DNA of 64,000 nucleotides from Asticcacaulis aquaticus (GCF_028550415.1 NZ_JAQQKX010000001.1:496001-560000); one strand, 5' to 3'. Shown: positions 54,990-62,768, counted from the stretch's first letter. The notes: generated from the letters alone by a model not told the origin. Numbers and translations: made by a program.

Positions 54990-55928
54990 TTATCGCGAAA
55001 GAATGATGCTGTGGCCTTCCTGCGTCACATGAATACCGAATGAAGCTTCCAAACCGGCCAGTAGTTTCGCCGGATCTCGGTTGGTGAAGCGGCCCCCGAC
55101 GGGTATGGCCCCCAATTCGGGATTGGCGATAATGATCTTCTTGTCGCCGTAGCGATTCAGTTCTTCGACCACTTCACTCAGCACCTGACCGTTGAGCACC
55201 AGCTCGTCGTTGCGCCAGCCGGTCAGGAAATTGACATCGTCAGGTGAGACGGGGCGTACCCTGTCAGTTTCGGGGGTCAGCAAAAGCCCCTGATGCGCAC
55301 CAACCTGCACGACCTTACCCATAGCGGCCTCGACTGTCGCCGCGCCGGACAGGCTGATCAGGTCGAGCGACTGGTCGCGTAAACGGGCCACGTATTCACC
55401 CGGGCCCAGTTCCGCCACGTTTTTTCCGGCACGCAATCGAAGCGGCTGAGCGCCCACCGCGACCTTTATCGCCACCTCGCCGCGTTCCAGCCACAGATCC
55501 CGGCGGCCTTTGTCCAGTTTCCATGCGGCTTTGGTGTTGGTGTTCAGTTCGACCTGGCCCCCATCGGGGAACGGCACGATCTTGCGTTCGCCTACCGCGG
55601 TTTCCGCTTGAACGCGGGAGTTGCCAAAATTGATGGCGAGTGCGCCGATGGCAATAGCACCAATGACGGCCGCCGCCGCGCGGCCGGTGGTCAGAAACCC
55701 GCGGCGTGTCGGTCGCGGCAAAGGTTCGATAGGCGCGGTGAGGCCGCGTAATTTCTCCAGTTGGCGCATGGAGGCATACACCTTGGCGAAGGCGACGGCG
55801 TGCTGCGGATCAGCGTCGCGCCAAGCCTCGAAATCGGCATGGCTCCCCTCACCGCTATCCATCCGCGCAAACCACTGGGCGGCGGTTTCCGCGATGTCGT
55901 CGGCGGATGCTGGAGATTCCGATGTCAT
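54990..55928 (-). CDS. FecR-type anti-sigma regulator of the lasso locus
   Basis: 312 residues. The cytoplasmic domain (AAQWFARMDSGEGSHADFEAW, then DPQHAVAFAKVYASM) precedes a membrane helix near residues 82-102 (AAAAVIGAIAIGALAINFG) and a FecR periplasmic domain with VGERKIVPFPDGGQVELNTNT (interrupted). A C-terminal STN-like part follows. It should relay receptor occupancy to the ECF factor. Confidence 0.9.
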   Translation of the reverse strand: MTSESPASADDIAETAAQWFARMDSGEGSHADFEAWRDADPQHAVAFAKVYASMRQLEKLRGLTAPIEPLPRPTRRGFLTTGRAAAAVIGAIAIGALAINFGNSRVQAETAVGERKIVPFPDGGQVELNTNTKAAWKLDKGRRDLWLERGEVAIKVAVGAQPLRLRAGKNVAELGPGEYVARLRDQSLDLISLSGAATVEAAMGKVVQVGAHQGLLLTPETDRVRPVSPDDVNFLTGWRNDELVLNGQVLSEVVEELNRYGDKKIIIANPELGAIPVGGRFTNRDPAKLLAGLEASFGIHVTQEGHSIILSR

Positions 55929-56007
55929 ACGTGCGCCACCCCGTAGAGGCCCGAGACCTCACCCGGGCACCGATGGCCCGAAGCATAATGCAATTTAAAG
56001 CGGTAGT

Positions 56008-56613
56008 CTAATCGCGGGCGGGGCGTTTTCGAGTGGTGTGCTGGGAATCCCGCACCATTTCCAGCCCCTGGCGATCAACGACGCCCATATTGGCGGCTTC
56101 GACGGCTTGCTTAAACAGCAATGCCCCTCGGGTCAGATGATACTCGACGCCCTTGACGGTCATGCCTAAGCGATGGGCGATCACCTTGATCGGTAAGGCG
56201 TCCAGCCGGCGCATCAGCAACACTCGACGGGTCATATCCGGCAGGGAGTGAATGGCGTCCATGCCGACTCGCACCTGCTCGCGCACCGAGAAGGTCTCGT
56301 AACCGTCCAAGTCCTGCGCCGCATATTCCAGGGTCTCGAAATCCGGAAGGGCGGACATCCGTACGACCTGCGCGCGCCGGACGTGCTTCAGACCCAGATT
56401 GAACACCATGCGCATGACGTAGGTGCGGGGCACGGCAATCGACCGCCAAGCCTCCCCGGTCAACAAGGTCGCATAGACGTCATGCACCAGATCGCGGGCG
56501 CTCTCCCCCTCACCTGTCAGCCGCTTCGCAACCCACAGGTACTGTTTTTCGTAAGGCGCCACGAGGTCGGCGAACCAACGATCGACATCCCGTATCCAAA
56601 CACCGTTACTCAT
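56008..56613 (-). CDS. ECF sigma factor (FecI-type) of the lasso locus
   Basis: 201 residues. Region 2 is visible as LAPYEKQYLWVAKRLTGE and SARDLVHDVYATLL, and region 4 as LPIKVIAHRLGMTVKGVEYHLTRG. It is more diverged from the two polysaccharide-region sigma factors than they are from each other. It is probably the activator of the fecR-receptor-isopeptidase genes downstream. The promoter region is shared with the divergent XRE gene. Confidence 0.9.
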   Translation of the reverse strand: MSNGVWIRDVDRWFADLVAPYEKQYLWVAKRLTGEGESARDLVHDVYATLLTGEAWRSIAVPRTYVMRMVFNLGLKHVRRAQVVRMSALPDFETLEYAAQDLDGYETFSVREQVRVGMDAIHSLPDMTRRVLLMRRLDALPIKVIAHRLGMTVKGVEYHLTRGALLFKQAVEAANMGVVDRQGLEMVRDSQHTTRKRPARD

Positions 56614-56676
56614 GGCTTTCTCAGCGCCTATAAAATTATTTGTAGCGGCCTATCCTGACCTAAGTGAAATCTGAGT

Positions 56677-56692
56677 ATGGATCACGATCCAT
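56677..56692. promoter_or_regulatory. Palindromic operator, copy 1
   Basis: ATGGATCACGATCCAT, one base off a perfect 16-base palindrome; a family member of the sites at 56709-56724 and 57049-57064. It lies between the ECF sigma gene and the first XRE gene, so either could be regulated. Confidence 0.75.
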
Positions 56693-56708
56693 GAAATTCA
56701 AGCTAAAT

Positions 56709-56724
56709 ATGGATCATGATCCAT
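56709..56724. promoter_or_regulatory. Palindromic operator, copy 2
   Basis: ATGGATCATGATCCAT is a perfect 16-base palindrome 32 bases (three helical turns) from copy 1 and 36 bases before the first XRE start codon. It is a probable binding site of one or both XRE proteins. Confidence 0.8.
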
Positions 56725-56759
56725 GGCGGTAAACATCTGTTTGTTCGACGTTTACTCGT

Positions 56760-57032
56760 ATGAAGCCCGAAGCAATATTAGGTTGGAACTTAAGAAGAAT
56801 TCGACTGGAGAAAAACTTTTCCCAGGAAGAGGTTGCGTTTCGTTTGGGAACGGCAGATCAAAAATATATAAGTCGAATCGAAAGTGGAGACCAAAACATT
56901 ACCTGTCGAACGGCCTTTCGACTTGCAGCAGCGATATGTATAGATCCAAGCGAGCTTTTCGATACAACTAAATTGCCCCACAAATATCAATCGCTACTTA
57001 AGTCACTATACGACCCCCTTGTTAACAATTGA
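56760..57032 (+). CDS. XRE-family repressor-like protein 1
   Basis: 90 residues, mostly one helix-turn-helix domain: ILGWNLRRIRLEKNFSQEEVAFRLG, then KYISRIESGDQN and TAFRLAAAICIDPSELF (interrupted). It closely resembles the next gene, so the pair arose by duplication. The gene is A+T-rich relative to the lasso locus. Two palindromic operators precede it, which suggests autorepression. Confidence 0.88.
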   Translation: MKPEAILGWNLRRIRLEKNFSQEEVAFRLGTADQKYISRIESGDQNITCRTAFRLAAAICIDPSELFDTTKLPHKYQSLLKSLYDPLVNN

Positions 57033-57048
57033 TCGAATTTGACGCTTG

Positions 57049-57064
57049 ATGGATCATGATCCAT
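57049..57064. promoter_or_regulatory. Palindromic operator, copy 3
   Basis: ATGGATCATGATCCAT, identical to copy 2, in the short gap before the second XRE gene. This gives the second gene its own regulated promoter. Confidence 0.8.
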
Positions 57065-57097
57065 GGCGCGATTTTGTTACATTGCCATGCTTAACCC

Positions 57098-57385
57098 ATG
57101 GATGTTGAACGATTAATTGGCTGGAATTTCCGACGCCTCCGCATGCAGCAAGATCTGTCTCAGGAAGAGATGGCGTTGCGATTAGGCAGTGTGGATCAAG
57201 CTTACATCAGTCAGTTAGAGTCCGGAGGAAGAAACCCCACCGGGCGCACTATTTATAGATTGGCTCGGGTGCTCGACGTGAACCCTGGTGAATTGTTTTC
57301 AATTGAGGACGCGCCCTCTGATATTGTTGGCAATCCAGATGAAATCCTAACGTCGGTATCTACACACGGAAAAAGACGACGTTAG
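57098..57385 (+). CDS. XRE-family repressor-like protein 2
   Basis: 95 residues. The helix-turn-helix (LIGWNFRRLRMQQDLSQEEM, then AYISQLESGGRNPTGRTIYRLARVL in interrupted form) aligns along its length with protein 1. A short divergent tail ends in a basic cluster (GKRRR). It has an operator copy upstream. The two may act as a switch pair that controls the element's excision or the neighbouring lasso genes; this is inferred from position only. Confidence 0.88.
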   Translation: MDVERLIGWNFRRLRMQQDLSQEEMALRLGSVDQAYISQLESGGRNPTGRTIYRLARVLDVNPGELFSIEDAPSDIVGNPDEILTSVSTHGKRRR

Positions 57386-57424
57386 AGAAGTGATACTCAA
57401 GGCGATAGACGTTCAACGTTTGAG

Positions 57425-58438
57425 TCACTTTACTTCGGCCCACGTGTAGGTAAAGGAATCGGGTGAAGCACCGAAGGCATGTTGGAAGGCTTGCTTAGTG
57501 CTGTTCGTCATATCCTCTTTGGAATGCTTGCTGGTAAGCCAGCCAAATTCATAATTAAATGGCCCATCGGACAATATCCACTGCCTCACAAGATCATAGT
57601 TTATGACATTCGCGTAGAATGCAGTCAGTGTTTTTACTGCATTCTCCTCGCTTACGCCCGGTATTGCGCGGGGAAATATGCCATCATCGTCAGCTTTATC
57701 TGTAAAAAGCGATAGGTGTTTTAGGAATAAGTTCGTTATATCTTGCGACGCCCGCGCTCCAGTCATCCATGCACCAGGCCAGCAAAAAAATTCCGGACGG
57801 CTTAGTTTATCATCGCAAAATGCTAAAAAATGGGAGGACATCACTCTGACTACAATGTTGCTCAAGTCATATGTAAAGCCTCTTTTTTCCTCCATCAGCT
57901 TTGCTACTGGGCTGTGCTCCTGCCATTCTACGATATGCTCAATTACAGCAAGGGGATGATCATATCCGCAAGAGCTTGTAAGGATGTCCGCCGCCTCTGC
58001 GTATTGGGTGAACGAATATTCGGTTATTAGAGAAAGAACTTGTTTCTCGTCCCGGGCCGCTTGGCAAAGCCTCACAAAGCGGATTCCTGCATCGACGTCG
58101 ATTAGGAAATTTTCAAAAGATTCAATCTGAATCGGAAAACCACGCGAGGGATTTATTGCGATGTCCAGAATTAGCATAAACAATGCGACGGCGGGATCGT
58201 CAATTTCTGACGGCACCGCTCCAGTAATTTCAAGGAATGCGTCAAAAGCTTCGCCGTATTCGCCGTCCAACATTCCTTTTTGGCGCCAACCTGCTAAATT
58301 CGGCGCGTCTTCTAACGCGAATGATAAAAACTGGAGCTGGATAAATCGCGCCTGCCCCTCATACAAAGCATGCGTTCCAATCGGCGATACTCGAACTGGT
58401 CCTTGATAAACAAATCCATCAATTCCAGCACGTTCCAC
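57425..58438 (-). CDS. Unknown protein, downstream half of a split frame
   Basis: 337 codons beginning with a GTG immediately after the TAA of the preceding frame and in the same phase. No ribosome-binding site can exist in the usual sense except inside the upstream coding sequence. The product appears helical and has no motif I recognise; WPGAWMTGARASQDITNLFL is the most distinctive stretch. It may be the C-terminal part of a 560-residue protein interrupted by a nonsense codon. The region is A+T-rich compared with the conjugation genes, which suggests separate acquisition. Confidence 0.6.
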   Translation of the reverse strand: MERAGIDGFVYQGPVRVSPIGTHALYEGQARFIQLQFLSFALEDAPNLAGWRQKGMLDGEYGEAFDAFLEITGAVPSEIDDPAVALFMLILDIAINPSRGFPIQIESFENFLIDVDAGIRFVRLCQAARDEKQVLSLITEYSFTQYAEAADILTSSCGYDHPLAVIEHIVEWQEHSPVAKLMEEKRGFTYDLSNIVVRVMSSHFLAFCDDKLSRPEFFCWPGAWMTGARASQDITNLFLKHLSLFTDKADDDGIFPRAIPGVSEENAVKTLTAFYANVINYDLVRQWILSDGPFNYEFGWLTSKHSKEDMTNSTKQAFQHAFGASPDSFTYTWAEVK

Positions 58439-59101
58439 TTATTTAAAGCTATCCTCCCAATGTTTTACGCCCGGTAAAATTTTATTTTCTGAATCGAAAG
58501 TAGATTGCATCAACGCGACTGCATGAATATAAGATATCCAATAACTATGACCCATACTTTCAAAATAACGATCTTCAGAAGCGGCAAAAATATTTTTCGG
58601 TTTAAATGATAGATACCTATAATACATAGCGTCTATGGCATTATTGACTATTGTATTTGCTTGAGACAATAATTCAGAATCATCTCCACTACGCATCTTA
58701 CTTTCAGCCCATGATTTTATAGGTTTATGATTTACACCTCCTTCTACTAAGTTTGCCAGCCTCTGTGAATTTTCATGGACAATGGCAGGAATTTGAAAAC
58801 TTGTAATTAAGCCTGACGTAGATCCTACGTGTTGCCACCAGTGAACAGTCTCATGCAAATAAGTCGAATATGCAAAAACCATATCCGCTGTTATTTCGCG
58901 TGCCGGTATTAGACCATTTTGTGACTTTGCTGCCGCGACCGCAGCATCAACCAACCGGTGAACTTGCGGATTCAATCTTAATACGAACTTATCTGTAGTG
59001 TATGTACCGCGAGCGTTTAGACAGGCATTAAAATCTCCAGCCTCCAATTCAACTGAGGTTGGCGTATCCAGTAAGCCGACGTCGCCAGCGAAATTTGCCA
59101 T
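58439..59101 (-). CDS. Unknown protein with HExxH metallopeptidase-like motif, upstream half
   Basis: About 220 codons starting MANFAGDVGLLDTPTSVEL at 59101, where GGAGA is seven bases upstream; a longer frame from 59185 lacks such a site. YLHETVHWWQHVGS near residue 105 carries the HExxH zinc-protease signature with extra aromatic residues and a third His. No signal peptide is visible, so action in the cytoplasm is likely. The frame ends EDSFK then TAA, with the next codon (GTG) opening the following frame in phase. Strongly A+T-rich. Confidence 0.65.
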   Translation of the reverse strand: MANFAGDVGLLDTPTSVELEAGDFNACLNARGTYTTDKFVLRLNPQVHRLVDAAVAAAKSQNGLIPAREITADMVFAYSTYLHETVHWWQHVGSTSGLITSFQIPAIVHENSQRLANLVEGGVNHKPIKSWAESKMRSGDDSELLSQANTIVNNAIDAMYYRYLSFKPKNIFAASEDRYFESMGHSYWISYIHAVALMQSTFDSENKILPGVKHWEDSFK

Positions 59102-59265
59102 TTCAGTTCTCCAATTGACCTCTTCGATAGAAGCTGTATGCGATAAAAGCCACCACCTACGCAACCATATAGCGATTGAAATCAACCAAAACTTGGTAAA
59201 TTATGCCCTGCGTTTACTATCGGCGCTGCGTTTTTTTATGAAGCGATCCACGGTCAAAAGAGCAT

Positions 59266-59916
59266 CTATTTCAGCAAGTCACTATAGGCTCCGGCAATCA
59301 TTGACTTGGAATAGTTTATTAGCCTCTTAATTCTAAGACGCATAAAGTCTGAGCCATTCGACCAATTTTCCGTTGCCCTTTCTCCAAAAAGGGTAAGCGC
59401 GATCTCGCGCTGGCTCGCACCTGTAGCGTGCGCATCATAGGCACGGAGCGCTTGTACCCAGCGCTCTGCTTTCGTCTCAGCCGGATAAAGCTTGGAAACG
59501 AACTGGCCATGTTGATGCAGACCCACCAGTCGGCGCAGGCTCATTACTCGGGTTTCCAAGTGCCTGAATCCTGACAAGGCATATCGCAGATATACCGGTC
59601 CATTCAGCACTGTCCCTTCAAGTACAAAGAGTTGAAGGTGATGCACCCCATCTGTCAGCAATACGACTTCGAAGCCTTCCTCCAATACCAGGACCGTCGC
59701 GAGCCCGCGGTAGAGATGGATATCGAAAGCATTTTCGGTGGCGTACGCAGGTAAAGTGCGGACAAGCAGAACGGATTTATCCCAATCTGGCCGCCAGAAT
59801 ACCCGAGCGCGGTCACCCAACCGTCCTTCGTTATGGGCGAAAGGATACCCCCCAGTGGCCAGCATCCGTCGCGGAACGCGCGCGGATGATCTGAACTTCA
59901 TTTTGACTGTGGTCAC
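59266..59916 (-). CDS. DUF2285 protein, probable C-terminal part of an FseA-like excision activator
   Basis: 216 codons from a GTG at 59916; the conserved part starts at about ARVFWRPDWDKSVLLVRTLP. The DUF2285 helix-turn-helix region includes VQALRAYDAHATGASQREIALTLFG (interrupted) and ends with RIKRLINYSKSMI. Its first 86 bases overlap the previous frame in the +1 phase. In ICEMlSym-R7A, homologous genes msi172 and msi171 are joined by programmed +1 frameshifting into FseA, which activates excision. The same architecture is likely here. Confidence 0.85.
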   Translation of the reverse strand: MTTVKMKFRSSARVPRRMLATGGYPFAHNEGRLGDRARVFWRPDWDKSVLLVRTLPAYATENAFDIHLYRGLATVLVLEEGFEVVLLTDGVHHLQLFVLEGTVLNGPVYLRYALSGFRHLETRVMSLRRLVGLHQHGQFVSKLYPAETKAERWVQALRAYDAHATGASQREIALTLFGERATENWSNGSDFMRLRIKRLINYSKSMIAGAYSDLLK

Positions 59917-60058
59917 CGTCGTGCGACAAATCTGGTTTTGAGCGGACTTGGTACAGAGGGTTGCGACGTAACCAAGCCCATGCCCAGCCGACCCTATCCA
60001 TCTCGGTCAATGGCTGGTACGCAGCCGCGTCTTTCCAGTCTCCCGCATACAGGGGCAT
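59831..60058 (-). CDS. DUF6499-type protein, probable N-terminal part of an FseA-like activator
   Basis: 75 codons: DWKDAAAYQPLTEMDRVGWAW, then AWLRRNPLYQ (interrupted), the hallmark of the short transcriptional-regulator domain that precedes DUF2285 in alphaproteobacterial elements. It ends HWGVSFRP then TAA. In one-frame relatives the sequence continues straight into the DUF2285 part, here found in the +1 phase (HNEGRLGDRARVFW). A run of six G lies 15-20 bases before the stop, and the shift to +1 could equally occur at CGC-CCA-TAA. Confidence 0.82.
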   Translation of the reverse strand: MPLYAGDWKDAAAYQPLTEMDRVGWAWAWLRRNPLYQVRSKPDLSHDGDHSQNEVQIIRARSATDAGHWGVSFRP

Positions 60059-60411
60059 TAGCTCACTCCATGCTTAGGACATTGACTGCATTAAGATTAT
60101 CCATTCGCCAAAGTACCATAATGCCGTTTTCGCATTTGCGAAATAAATTTATCCACAGACCTCACTAAATAATCGCAAAAACCTCTTTTGGTTGTGAAAA
60201 GGTCACAAGCTCACGCGGCCCGTTAGGACGTGCGGCTAAATTCCCAACTTCTGAGGGAAAGCATACAGACCTAAGCTGTTCGATGACTCAAACGTGCCAA
60301 ATCGAGATGATGCAAAGGGAACTCCAATTTCTGAAGTGTCCGCTTATTTTACAGATTTGGCTGGTCAAGAATTTACGGATTTATTAATATGGTTCCGAAA
60401 ATGTTCTTTTT
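60059..60411. other. Regulatory region upstream of the FseA-like genes
   Basis: About 350 bases without a gene. It should hold the promoter of the leftward FseA-like pair and, on its right side, that of the rightward defence operon. It contains the palindrome at 60128-60143 and a TTATCCACA sequence at 60149-60157. Confidence 0.45.
60128..60143. promoter_or_regulatory. Palindrome upstream of the FseA-like gene
   Basis: TTTCGCATTTGCGAAA consists of the seven-base arms TTTCGCA and TGCGAAA around TT. It lies 70 bases before the start at 60058 and is a candidate operator controlling element excision. Confidence 0.5.
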
Positions 60412-60438
60412 TTAGCACTCCCCCCTCTTGAGTGCTAA
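60412..60438. promoter_or_regulatory. Perfect CIRCE element (HrcA-binding site)
   Basis: TTAGCACTC (60412-60420), nine bases, then GAGTGCTAA (60430-60438): an exact match to the CIRCE consensus TTAGCACTC-N9-GAGTGCTAA bound by the heat-shock repressor HrcA. TTTACG and TTAATAT in the preceding 50 bases could be promoter elements for rightward transcription. No groES or groEL gene is adjacent; the next gene to the right is the CBASS ATPase. Confidence 0.88.
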
Positions 60439-60883
60439 CCGGTCGATGTGTTACCATATCTGGTAGACAATCGAAAAATACACCCACTAAATCTGCCCCA
60501 ACACTGGACAACGACGCGGAATCAAACCACAAGTGGAAGGTTTAAAATTTCGTTAGCGCGAATCATCGAAGTGCGTTAACTGGATAATATGGGGGAGAAA
60601 TCTCACATCCCGACGCGACTTCGCTAGGCTCGAAGAGTCGAGCCCGCGCCTGAAAATCTTCGCGTAATGAGTAGCCCGGCTTTGGCCGAAATCGAAATTG
60701 GAAGAGGACACAAGCCTGACTTGGCGGTCCTAGATTGCGCCCTCTTCCTTCTTATCTTCCGACTCAAGTTGCGTCGGCAGATGGTCTTTAGCGTCTTTAT
60801 TCCCGTCTTTCAACGGGGTGTAAGTCACTAAAGCACCGGATGCTTGTCCGACTGGGTCCTATGAACCAGAAGGACAAAACTTA
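60439..60883 (+). other. Long untranslated leader or spacer before the CBASS operon
   Basis: About 445 bases with no supported gene and no groES remnant. A perfect small hairpin GGCTCGA-AGAG-TCGAGCC lies at 60627-60644. GGAAGAGG (60700-60707) could pair with CCTCTTCC (60741-60748). If transcription begins at the CIRCE-linked promoter this would be an unusually long leader; a second promoter nearer 60,884 is possible. Confidence 0.4.
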
Positions 60884-61807
60884 ATGTTGAACGCTCAAAA
60901 CGTCGCACAACTCGACGATGTACACGCCCCGAAGGGTATTCAGCGAATCCGGCGTCTTCCGGACAGCCAACTCGGTGCGATGTGGGATTCTATTATCCTC
61001 GACAGCGCAATAAAATCTCAATTGGTATCGCAGGCGGTCCTAAACTTTACGCTGCGTGGCAAAATCAGTCGAAATGTCATACCGTTGCACGGCGTGATAC
61101 TTCTGGTCGGCCCACCGGGCACCGGTAAAACTTCCCTTGCACGTGGCCTAGCAAATCGCGTGGCGGACATGTTTCCGCGCGGTGGTTTCAAGTTGCTGGA
61201 GGTCGACCCTCATAGCCTGACAAGCTCCGCCATGGGTAAAACGCAGCGTGCTGTGTCCGAACTTTTCTCTCAATCGATCTCAGAAGCCGCCTCGGCAGGA
61301 CCCACCATTGTTTTGCTGGATGAAGTGGAAACTTTGGCGGCAGACCGCAGCAAACTCAGCCTTGAGGCAAACCCGGTGGATATTCACCGCGCCACAGATG
61401 CCGTGCTCGTACAGTTGGACCAATTGGCAGAGCAGCATCCCAATTTGCTTTTCATCGCCACGAGCAATTTTCCTGAAGCGGTCGATGCCGCGTTCACCTC
61501 ACGCTGCGACCTGGTGGTAGAGGTCCCTCTTCCAGAGCGCACGGCTTGTGCTCAAATTCTGACGGATTGCCTGAACGGTTTGGCGCAGACATTCCCGGCT
61601 ATCGGTCAGTTGGCGCGCTCAAACGATATCGGCGCTCTGGCGGCGGAATGCGTTGGCCTGGATGGCCGCGCCATACGCAAAATGGTGGCAACAGCATTGA
61701 GCACGTCGCCGGAAACTGCGGCAGATCCGTCTCGATTGACCATGGCCAACCTGCTTCTCGCGGCCCGGGCCTCAAAAGCCAATCGTCTAAAAGGGGCGCG
61801 GAAATGA
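60884..61807 (+). CDS. TRIP13/Pch2-like AAA+ ATPase of CBASS (Cap6-like)
   Basis: 307 residues. Walker A is GPPGTGKTS (residues 76-84), Walker B LLDEVE (144-149), sensor-1 ATSNFPEAVD and arginine-finger region FTSRCDLVVEVPLPERT. The sequence GGFKLLEVDPHSLTSSAMGK is typical of Pch2/TRIP13 rather than classical clamp loaders. In HORMA-type CBASS this ATPase unfolds the HORMA protein to switch off the cyclase. AGAAGGAC precedes the ATG. It is the first gene of the operon, a position more often last in known loci. Confidence 0.9.
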   Translation: MLNAQNVAQLDDVHAPKGIQRIRRLPDSQLGAMWDSIILDSAIKSQLVSQAVLNFTLRGKISRNVIPLHGVILLVGPPGTGKTSLARGLANRVADMFPRGGFKLLEVDPHSLTSSAMGKTQRAVSELFSQSISEAASAGPTIVLLDEVETLAADRSKLSLEANPVDIHRATDAVLVQLDQLAEQHPNLLFIATSNFPEAVDAAFTSRCDLVVEVPLPERTACAQILTDCLNGLAQTFPAIGQLARSNDIGALAAECVGLDGRAIRKMVATALSTSPETAADPSRLTMANLLLAARASKANRLKGARK

Positions 61808-62271
61808 GCACGTTATATAGCCGCACCTTCCGAAGCACACCGCACCGCACGGCACGGGCTACTTGGGACGCGATCATCAGTTTGTTATGTCAAGGCCGTA
61901 ACGACACGAAATTTGCCGAGTTGTCTGCCGTTGCAGGCATTGCCTCTAGCCTGATCTCCGACCAAGCGCCGGCGTCGTCACCTATCGTCGTGACGTGCGA
62001 TGGTCCACGCACGCGGATTTACTGCACCTTCGATGATGCGGCGATCGAAGATGAAGGCAATGAAGACGCTTTGGGATTCGATCCCCTCGCTGGAAATTGG
62101 GCGATTTCCCTTCCCTGCCCGGCGGACGACCTGGCTTGGGTAGAGGTCGCTTTAGCGGCAAAGTCTACACGCATCACGGCCCGGGACTTGGCCGATAAGA
62201 GTGTCACTGAAACAAAGGCGGCGTCTCAGGACGGCCTTGTCCTCGATTTGCAAAGGTTCCTGGCATCATGA
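61804..62271 (+). CDS. Unknown CBASS-operon protein
   Basis: 155 residues, start overlapping the ATPase stop by four bases. The N-terminal half is helical ([19 protein letters not shown]); the middle has beta-like stretches ([21 protein letters not shown], interrupted) and an acidic linker ([12 protein letters not shown]). It is not recognisably a HORMA domain. In loci with two HORMA-class proteins the second one sits in this place, so a divergent partner of the HORMA protein or of the cyclase is possible. No catalytic motif is seen. Confidence 0.8.
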   Translation: MSTLYSRTFRSTPHRTARATWDAIISLLCQGRNDTKFAELSAVAGIASSLISDQAPASSPIVVTCDGPRTRIYCTFDDAAIEDEGNEDALGFDPLAGNWAISLPCPADDLAWVEVALAAKSTRITARDLADKSVTETKAASQDGLVLDLQRFLAS

Positions 62272-62768
62272 CAGCCGTTGCCGTTTACTCGTATACGCAC
62301 TCCGTTACGTACGTAACGGACAATATCTTAAAGAGCCTGAAGGATATCATTCGCCTAAGCGGACTTAATCCAAATGACTTTGTCAGCGACTGGGATATCA
62401 ACGCCCGCGGTATCCAGACCTGGATCGAAACCGGCGACTTGGAAAGCGTCAGCCTCGAAATCTACCACCCACGAACTGACGCACTGATCTTCCGCTGGGA
62501 GATTGAGATCGCGTACCAGTGGACTGGCGGAGACGGTAGCTTTTACACCGACACGGATCAACTCAAGTACGCGATCAAAAAGGCGGGCGTGGTGCCGTCA
62601 GAGGCGAAGTACCGCCTTTTGACACACACGAAGACCGGGCGACCTGACGTTAGCGGCTGGTCTCGTACTTCGGCACGCTCTACGACCGGCATGGTCAAAC
62701 AAAGTCTTGGGTCAACAATTGAACATAGTGGGCTTGGTGCAAGCACCGGCTACTGGAGGCATCCATAA
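62268..62768 (+). CDS. Bacterial HORMA-domain protein (family 1, Cap7-like)
   Basis: 166 residues. [20 protein letters not shown] at the N-terminus, then [21 protein letters not shown] and [20 protein letters not shown] (slightly interrupted), match the bacterial HORMA family 1. The C-terminal part, with Arg- and Ser-rich [19 protein letters not shown], corresponds to the safety-belt region. In CBASS, HORMA proteins sense a closure peptide and activate the cyclase. The start overlaps the upstream stop by four bases. Confidence 0.87.
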   Translation: MTAVAVYSYTHSVTYVTDNILKSLKDIIRLSGLNPNDFVSDWDINARGIQTWIETGDLESVSLEIYHPRTDALIFRWEIEIAYQWTGGDGSFYTDTDQLKYAIKKAGVVPSEAKYRLLTHTKTGRPDVSGWSRTSARSTTGMVKQSLGSTIEHSGLGASTGYWRHP

